From the NCBI GenBank assembly GCA_023512835.1, contig CM042088.1, positions 9,850,078-9,914,077 of the forward strand: a stretch of 64,000 bases of DNA, given 5' to 3'. Under the pieces are notes generated by a model, which saw nothing but the letters and a program-made list of their open reading frames with translations, made no database searches and was not told the origin of the DNA. Within the stretch, counting starts at the first letter, position 1, and each line of letters starts with the position of its first letter. Shown one piece after another: positions 56,987-64,000 of this stretch. Made by a program: the position numbers and the translations under genes. The DNA comes from Taxillus chinensis. Lineage: Eukaryota > Streptophyta > Magnoliopsida > Santalales > Loranthaceae.

Positions 56987-58778
56987 ATTGACTGCTATAG
57001 ACGACGAGTGTCGTTTACTTCACCCACAGGAACTTCCTGTACTATAGTGGGTGAATGGGATAAGAATGCCGAAAGAGCAGGGCCAATGAGGGAGCTATGG
57101 GGTAATATTACCCATAGACTTGCCACTCTAACCTTCGAGGAGGAAGGTAACTTAGAGAAAAGAGCGTGGCCTGATGTGGTTGAGAACTTCTAGGATGTGT
57201 TCCCTGGAGAGTTAGTGGAATTACCTCCACACAGGAGTACTGAGTTCACAATTGAACTAGTACCCGGGGTGGGACCTATCTCCCAAGTGGCATACCGGAT
57301 GGGACCTGTTGAATTGAGAGAGCTACAAAAGCAAATAAAGGAGCTTGGAGATAAAGGCTTCATTCGCCCAAGTACATCACCTTGGGGTGCACCAGTACTA
57401 TTTACTAAGAAGGTAGACGGGTCGTTGAAACTCTGTATTGACTACCGGAAGCTGAACCAAGTGACGGTAAAGAATAAATATCCGTTACCGAGGATTGATG
57501 ACTTATTCGACCAACTGAGTGGAGCATGGTGGTTTTCGAAAATTGATCTCCGTTCGGGGTACCATCAGTTGAGGGTCAGGAGGGAGGATATCCCTAAGAC
57601 TGCATTCAGGTGCAGATACGGGCACTATGAGTGGCTAGTGATGCCTTTTGGGCTTACAAACGCACCGGCAATGTTTATGCATCTAATGAACCAGGTATTT
57701 GCCCCATACCTGGATTCCTTCGTAGTGGTGTTCATTGATGACATCCTCGTATATTCTAAGACCCGAGAGGAGCATGGGGAACATCTGACCGTGGTGTTGC
57801 AAACACTACTAAATCATCAGTTATATGCTAAATTTAGTAAGTGCGACTTCTGGATGAGAGAGGTGCATTTCCTTGGGCACGTGGTATTTGCTGAAGGAGT
57901 AAGAGTGGACCCGACCAAGATTGAGTCTGTATCATCTTGGAAGAGGCCCACTAATGTCTTTGAGATCCGTAGTTTCTTGGGACTGATGGGATATTACCGG
58001 CGCTTCGTGGAAGGGTTTTCACGGTTGGCAGCACCGATGACAGCCCTAACACGGAAAGGAGCCAAATTTGAGTGGACGGACAAGTGTCAGAAAGCTTTCA
58101 AGGAATTGAAAACTCGACGGACCACTGCACCTGTCCTGAGTCTACCACAAGAGGGAGTGCCTTATGAGGTATATTGTGATGCGTCCCGAGTTGGACTGGG
58201 GTGTGTTCTGATGCAAGAATGCAAAGTCATAGCTCATGGCTCACGACAGCTGAAGCCCCATGAGCAAAATTACCCAACACACGACCTGGAGTTGGCAGCG
58301 GTGATTTTTGCCTTAAAGTCATGGCAACACTATTTGTTGGGGGAGAAATTTGTGGTGTACACGAACCATAAAAGCCTGCAATATATTTTCACCCAGAGAG
58401 ACCTGAACCTGAGACAGAGGAGATGGGTAGAGTACCTCCGTGATGGACAGTTGGGAGACGTGGATTGTGAGGTAATCCGGGCCCAGATAGAGGCCGGTGA
58501 GCTGTCCGAAGAGTGGACAGAAGGAGCTGAACACGAGTTGAGGTTTCAGGGGCGTTTGAAAGTGCCGCCCTTCCTTCGAGGGGATTTGATGAGGGAATTT
58601 CATCATTCCCGTTTGGCTATACACCTAGGGGGGACAAAGATGTATCATGCTGTGAGAACACATTTTTGGTGGCCGGGACTGAAGAGGAGCGTAGCGGGAT
58701 TTGTTTCCAGGTGCCTCACTTGTCAGCAAGTGAAGGCAGAGCACCAACGGCCTGCGGGTCAATTGCAGCCCCTTACTT
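56987..58778 (+). pseudogene. pol: E3 RT and RNase H, with internal deletion
   Basis: TAG at 57191-57193 stands where E1 has CAG (FQDVFP). RT is open and well preserved: [49 protein letters not shown] and [11 protein letters not shown] near 57730. RNase H has [15 protein letters not shown] and [13 protein letters not shown]. At 58440 the frame jumps from RRWVEYLR to [10 protein letters not shown]: against E1 about 69 codons (207 nt) are missing, including the segment with the last catalytic Asp (DALSRK). A frame change near 58770 (one extra base) follows. Confidence 0.92.
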
Positions 58779-59868
58779 GTGGCTGAGTGGAAGTGGGAAC
58801 ACATTACCATGGACTTCGTGACAGGACTTCCCGCCACCTTTGGCCGGAAGGACATGATATGGGTCATTATAGATCGTTTGACAAAATCAACCCATTTCTT
58901 AGCTATTCGGGAGCGAGACTCCATTGGCACCTTAAGCCAGTTGTATATCAACGAAATTGTCAGATTGCATGGGATACCCGTGTCTATTGTTTCAGACAGA
59001 GATGCACGGTTCACCTCACGATTTTGGAGTGGCTTGCAAGAAGCCTTTGGGACACGACTCAATCTGAGTACGACTTATCACCACGAGACTGATGGTCAGT
59101 CAGAGAGGACCATTCAGACACTAGAAGATCTGTTGAGAGCTTATGCGCTCAATTTTGGGGGATCGTGGGTTTCTCACCTTCCTCTGGTAGAGTTTGCCTA
59201 TAATATTAGCTATCAAGCTTCTATTGGGATGGCCCCGTTTAAGGCACTATATGGTAGACCATGTCGGTCTCCATTATGTTGGGCAGAGGCTAGAGAAGCA
59301 GCCATGTTGGGACCCTAATTGGTCCAAGAGGCTACGGCCAAGGTACAGCTGATTAGGCAGTGCCTTCTTATAGCTCAGAGTCGACAGAAGTCCTATGCGG
59401 ACCACAGACGCCGACCATTAGAGTTTTTGGTTGGAGATCATGTGTTCCTTCGTGTTTCTCCACGGAAGGGACATAAAAGATTTAGAAAGGGATCCAAGTT
59501 ATCTCCAAGATACATTGGACCGTTTGAGATTTTGAGCAGAGTTGGACCTGTTGCTTATAGGTTGGCCTTACCACCTAGTTTGAGCAGAGTTCACAATGTT
59601 TTCCATGTATCCCAGTTACGGGCATATCATCCAGATCCCACACATGTACTGGATTGGAGTAATCTGGATATTGAGGAAGATATGACAGTTATTGAGGCCC
59701 CAATCCGTATTTTGGATAGGCGCGAGAAGCAGCTCCGAGGAAAGACTATTCCACTAGTTAGGGTGTTGTGGCAACACCGAGGTATAAAGGAAGAGACTTG
59801 GGAATGTGAGACTGAGATGCGTGCTCATTACCCTGATCTGTTCGAGGACGAACAACCCTGGAGGAGGG
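58779..59868 (+). pseudogene. pol: E3 integrase with chromodomain-like end
   Basis: The zinc-binding part ([31 protein letters not shown]) is encoded just upstream in the preceding frame. The core has [28 protein letters not shown] and [17 protein letters not shown] at 59316-59318 replaces Gln. The end reads APIRILDRREKQLRGKTIPL, VRVLWQHRGIKEETWE and HYPDLFEDEQP. The open frame then runs on to 60041, where the first bases of the LTR supply a TAA; the extra tail is not family coding. Confidence 0.9.
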
Positions 59869-60023
59869 GAGGAAGGCAAAAACATCAGGTACTATTGGTA
59901 CTGATTTTATTTTGCTGTTACATGGGTACTGATCAATTATTTTGTTGTTATGTATTGGGTACATTGATTGTGGTTGTGGTTTCCTTTCAACCCCAGCCTT
60001 CTTTTCAAGGACGAAAAGTCTTT

Positions 60024-60036
60024 AAGGAGGAGAGGA
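60024..60036 (+). other. E3 polypurine tract
   Basis: AAGGAGGAGAGGA lies directly before the LTR start TGTAAGGACCC, as in E1 and E2. Confidence 0.88.
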
Positions 60037-61551
60037 TGTAAGGACCCTTATTTGAGGGGTTCTTGGAGTTAGCCTTGAGTAAGAGGCCTTGTTTTAGAGA
60101 ATGAACATCAGCATAGTGATGTGCTCGTCAAATGGATAATTTTGACTATGCTTGGGCTCGATTCGGAGTTCGAGGTCCTAAGGGGTATTTTGGGAATCTC
60201 ACATGAATTTAAATATCCCAATTAATATATATTTGAGAGTTTTATTTAAAATATGATTTGGGCTTAATTGTTGGGCTGTAGAGCTTAATGAAGTGGATTA
60301 GAAAACCTTGGCCTTTGGGCTTATAGATGCTGGGCTTTAAATTAATCAAAACTACGTCATTTTGATTATGTGGGAAAATATATAAAGGAAAAAGGCTTCA
60401 AAATTAGGAGATTCTCATTCCAAAACCCTAGCAGCCGTCACCCCTTGAGAGAGAGAGAGAGAGACAGGCCAGAGAGGGAGACTGCCGGAAAGAGGGAGAC
60501 ACGGCTTGAGACGGCGAGGACGATCCAAGGCCGGCGATCCAAGGTTCCTGCGGTGGACGAGAGCCCGGAGACGAGATTGCTAGAATACAATGACCAGTTG
60601 TATTCTCCGATTTTGAGGTAGGGAATTCGTATTCATATTCATGCCTTCCTCTGAAAATTCTGGGTTTATATCCTCTGATATGAATATTGAGAATTCTGGG
60701 TTTATACCCTTTGTTGCGATTACCGAGTTTGCTGGGTACGGATCTGTTATGATCCTGTTCATGTTGATGTTGAGTTTATGCCCCCACATGCATATAATGA
60801 TTGATTGTGAGGTTTCCAGTATATCTGGATAGTTAAAAGTGAATAAAATAATCTGGGATGGTCTGGATGGGTAGGTTGATATGAGGGACATAGCTAGAGT
60901 TGAAACCAGGCTATGTACCCTAACTTTAGAGTCTAATAACTCACAATCTAAAAAGAATTTGAAAGAGGTCCTTTAGAGAAAAGTGATTAAAACAACAAAA
61001 CAAATGTCTCTGTGCAAAATATGGTTGCATGCCATATTGCACGTGAAAAGGGGGAACATAGGGAATAAACCTTACGTTCCGTTTGTTGTGCGCAGAGCTT
61101 GATAGGGAGAGCAGTGGGTTTGGAAGCTGTTGGGTTCAATCTATCATTCAATCGTTCAATCTAGGTAGGTGATCTTGTATTTTTTGTTACCCTATAGCAC
61201 GAACGTGAACTTGTATGATTTTGATACTGTATATGTAGATATATATATATATATGTACACGGGCGACGTTTTACATATATGTGTATGCAGATGATGTCCA
61301 CTGACACTTTCCCTCGCCAGTCAAAATCGTCGAATTCGTTCAGCGCCTCTCCCTTGCGTTCAATCCGTTTTCTCACTTATTTTTCCCTATTACTGCTTAT
61401 TATTATTATTATTATCATCATCATCATTCATATCATTCACCTACCATTCCCTGCACGAATTCTACCAAAAAGTGGTGTAGGCCCGCATGCTTTTTCTAAT
61501 CACCCTTTCTTGTTTCCTTTCGATGTGGCTACAATCTAATCACTCTTCTTG

Positions 61552-61595
<44 letters not shown>

Positions 61596-61947
61596 ATAAA
61601 CATATAAATACCATAGCATGGGCACCAGGCCATTGACCTGGTATCGTTACAATGCAGGAGTAGGTTAGCGTGTGATGGCTGGGGACGACAACACCTGTAC
61701 CATCCCCTGGAGCTCGGTCATGGTCGGTCCACTTTGGCCAGCCCGGTTTCAGCTAAGGCTTGAATACGGAAGCATCAATTCTTTTTAAGCTGGTTAATTA
61801 CTATTCGGTTTCCTTCAATGATATATTAATAATAACATTATTTAAAAATAATGTGTGTCAGATATTGATCAATATTTAGTTTGGACTTAATAATATTAAT
61901 TTGATATAGAAAAATGATATTTTAGGCTTGAAATTAGTTGTTTAATG

Positions 61948-61979
<32 letters not shown>

Positions 61980-62964
61980 GTAGTTATACCAACTATGGGA
62001 TGCTAGTGCTGAGTTAGTGTTTGATAATCGCGTGTGGATTTGGTGATTAAAATTGGGGTTGTAAATTATGTGTGGATGTGATAAATTGGTATTTATTGAT
62101 TATGTGTGTAGGTGTGATAATTAGTGTTCATTAATTATGTGTGTGGACTGTGATAAATTAATGTTTATTAATTATGGGTGTGGATTTTGTGATGAGATTG
62201 GTTGAGTTAATCATGGGTCCCACATAGGGCTGGCAAGATGGCCGCAGGTCCCTTATGTGCCTGGTTTACCCAGGTTCCATATGTGGCGGGTTGTCGTTAG
62301 GGACACCACAGGTCCCATATTTGGCTGTTTAGTAGTGATCGGAACTCTTGGAGTTGGTAGCGGGAATTCCATGGATGGCTAAGTTACCGGTGCGAACCAT
62401 TAATGATTGAAAGTGTGATGTGATGTCTTGTTTGTGATTAAATGAAATTTAATTGTGATAGAATGTGACACTACATTAGCATAAGCATACACCTAATCAT
62501 ATAGACCTAGGAAATTATGTAAAAGGATAGTGGAGATGGGGGGGTCACCTACTGGGCACTTGTGCTCACCCTACTTTATTTCTATTTCCTATAGGTTGTA
62601 GGGAATAGCTCTTGGAGCCGTAGGAGAGCAGATCAGGAAATCTTGGTGTAGGATATTCTATGGACCTTGTTTATTGTTAATTATTTTATTTTCCGGACTT
62701 GGGTCCGTGACAGTTGTATAAACCTATTTGGTGAACTTTATTATGTTTTATCATGGGTGTTGCTTGATTTTAGTAATGTGAACTGCACTATTATACGTGT
62801 TTCCTTGCTTGAATGTCTTATTGGACCATTGGAATTACAACACTACCCCTATTGTCGAGTTGTACATGATTTGGGTCGGCCACAAATCTCTTCGACCTCT
62901 CGGGTGAGGGTGCGGGGACGTCACATTCCTAGTTCTGTTGATTTTAGGATTTGGGGGCGTGACA
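60037..62964 (+). mobile_element. E3-family LTR (2928 bp)
   Basis: It begins TGTAAGGACCCTTATTT and ends GGGGGCGTGACA. It shows the same plan as the other Tekay LTRs: one ACGT box (60345-60366, with ACGTCAT), TATATAAAGG (60379-60388), an AAACCCTAG motif, a (GA)n run near 60450, and an intron-like segment with donor GTAGGG at 60618 and acceptor AG ending at 62594. It is about 1 kb longer than E1/E2 LTRs, mainly within the intron-like segment. (TA)n runs lie near 61555-61592 and 61950-61980. Confidence 0.88.
61555..61592. repeat. (TA)n microsatellite in the E3 LTR
   Basis: A near-pure TA dinucleotide run, preceded by a (ATT)n/(ATC)n patch near 61395-61435. Confidence 0.9.
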
Positions 62965-62967
62965 AGT

Positions 62968-62979
62968 TGGTATCAGAGC
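62968..62979 (+). other. Primer binding site right of the E3-family LTR
   Basis: TGGTATCAGAGC follows the LTR by three bases, exactly as in a 5' LTR. The LTR at 60037-62964 thus has gag-pol with polypurine tract on its left and PBS plus leader on its right. Confidence 0.93.
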
Positions 62980-64000
62980 GGTCAGTTTAGTGGACCTAGC
63001 ATGGTAGGGTGATTGATTGAGACTTTGGAGCTTGGGAGACATTAGGGAGGGCGCCTGATCAACGCAGTCCTTAATGGTGTCCTTGGTTACCTTAGTGTTA
63101 GTCAGATCATCTTAGGATGCATTGGGATGGGTATATACATGACATTGTTTGCGCATTATAGACACTAGAATTGATTGCGCTTGGTACTCTGGTGATAGTT
63201 TGACTTTACAATTGTGAAATTTCTTGAAATTTCCTGGAATGATTTGCGTAATTGCTTGTTAATAACTTACATTGTTTTGGACTGACTTGTATTTTTCTGA
63301 GCTTATTCAAGTACTATATGCTAGAGTATTACCTTTTGCTTGATATTATTATGATGTTGTGGTAGCGAAAATATGAACCCTACCAATTGTTTGATGGCTT
63401 GAGTAGCCAGTTACATGATTTGGCAAATGTGATTGATTTTGGGGGAAAATAGGCCCCACTGGGATATGATGAGGACCAATTGGGTCATGCTTATTTTGAT
63501 TGATTGATTAATGGATGTGTATAGGTGAGAAGCAATGTCCCATGGATGACAGTTGGGACTTATGAGTTATATGTGGTGTAGACCTATGGGTCAAGGGTGA
63601 TGCAATGTAATTTGTGATTATTTCCCGAGAATGGGGTTAGAGCTCTCTTGTTTGTTTGTTGTGAACTTATGACTTATAAATATTTTCGCTATGATGTGAA
63701 TTGGTTAAATAATAGCATCATCTTTGTTTAATAGTAAGTAACAACATACACCAATCATTATATATGCACACACACAATCGTAACTCTACACCTTACATAT
63801 TCTTAGAGTATACTTCCGACATTTAGTTCCTCGAATGACAATTTGTTATATTCTGCTAGTACAATGTATGATAAAATTTTGGCAAAGGTATTGGATGGTT
63901 GGAAAAATATGATTTAATAAAAGTAAAGTATAAGGTAAAACAATGGTAAAAGATGAAATAAAATATTCAAGAATTAAATAGCATAATGAATTAAAAAAAA
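62980..64000 (+). other. Leader of an adjacent E3-family copy, then AT-rich sequence
   Basis: The first 150-200 bp resemble the E1 leader (GCGCCTGATCAACGCAGTCC, like 451-475). From about 63200 no homology is recognised, and no gag start appears before the window ends. 63700-64000 is AT-rich with a (CA)n patch near 63768. No gene is seen. Confidence 0.6.

Noticed and set aside
62667..62990. 107-codon ORF
   Set aside because: It lies in the right part of the E3-family LTR and crosses its end and PBS. No domain is seen.

Overview
The window is nuclear DNA of a flowering plant. It has a single recognisable host gene, a four-exon Ran-binding protein 1 (RanBP1) gene at 8578-10722, set in nested LTR retrotransposons. 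The Tekay/Del-type chromoviruses, the Tat/Ogre-type Gypsy element with a second RNase H, the Copia remnant, the TRIM and the hAT-type DNA element are all typical of plant genomes. I could not determine the species.

Layout. 1-7788: a decayed Tekay-like Ty3/Gypsy element on + (E1), whose 5' LTR is cut by the window edge. 7789-8577: spacer and RanBP1 promoter. 8578-10722: RanBP1. 10723-12091: AT-rich spacer. 12092-12880: 3' end of a Copia element on -. 12887-16601: degenerate repeats built on a self-complementary GACTCGTAGAGTC motif, split by a solo LTR (13423-15248, TSD TCGTA). 16602-55060: a composite Tat/Ogre-like element. 55061-59868: body of a second Tekay-like family (E3), whose left end is missing. 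60037-62964: its LTR, followed by another PBS and leader to the window end.

The composite has one LTR at each end (16602-21025 and 52942-55060) but two gag-pol bodies head to tail. Copy A (ORF1, gag, protease, intron, RT, RNase H, second RNase H, integrase) runs to about 32220 and is fused directly to copy B, which lacks LTR, PBS and ORF1. Four later insertions sit inside: a solo Tekay LTR in the 5' LTR (17164-18934, TSD TGCTG), a TRIM in copy A's tail (30961-31447, TSD CTTAA, with the empty site visible in copy B), a 2.6-kb fold-back hAT-like element in copy B's gag (33241-35819, TSD CTAACCCT), and a complete Tekay element on - between copy B's protease and RT (E2, 38930-47912).

RanBP1 appears intact. 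I found no retrotransposon body with an unbroken frame. The premature stops checked between copies A and B nearly all replace CAA, CAG, CGA or TGG, as expected from C-to-T decay of methylated DNA, and the copies share no stop that I saw. The most unusual items are the two-body composite, the giant inverted-repeat hAT element with Pol III-like boxes in both arms, and the LTR architecture shared by the Tekay copies (phased ACGT palindromes, G-box palindromes, and an intron-like segment with expanding minisatellites). All coordinates were read by eye; divergence was not computed.
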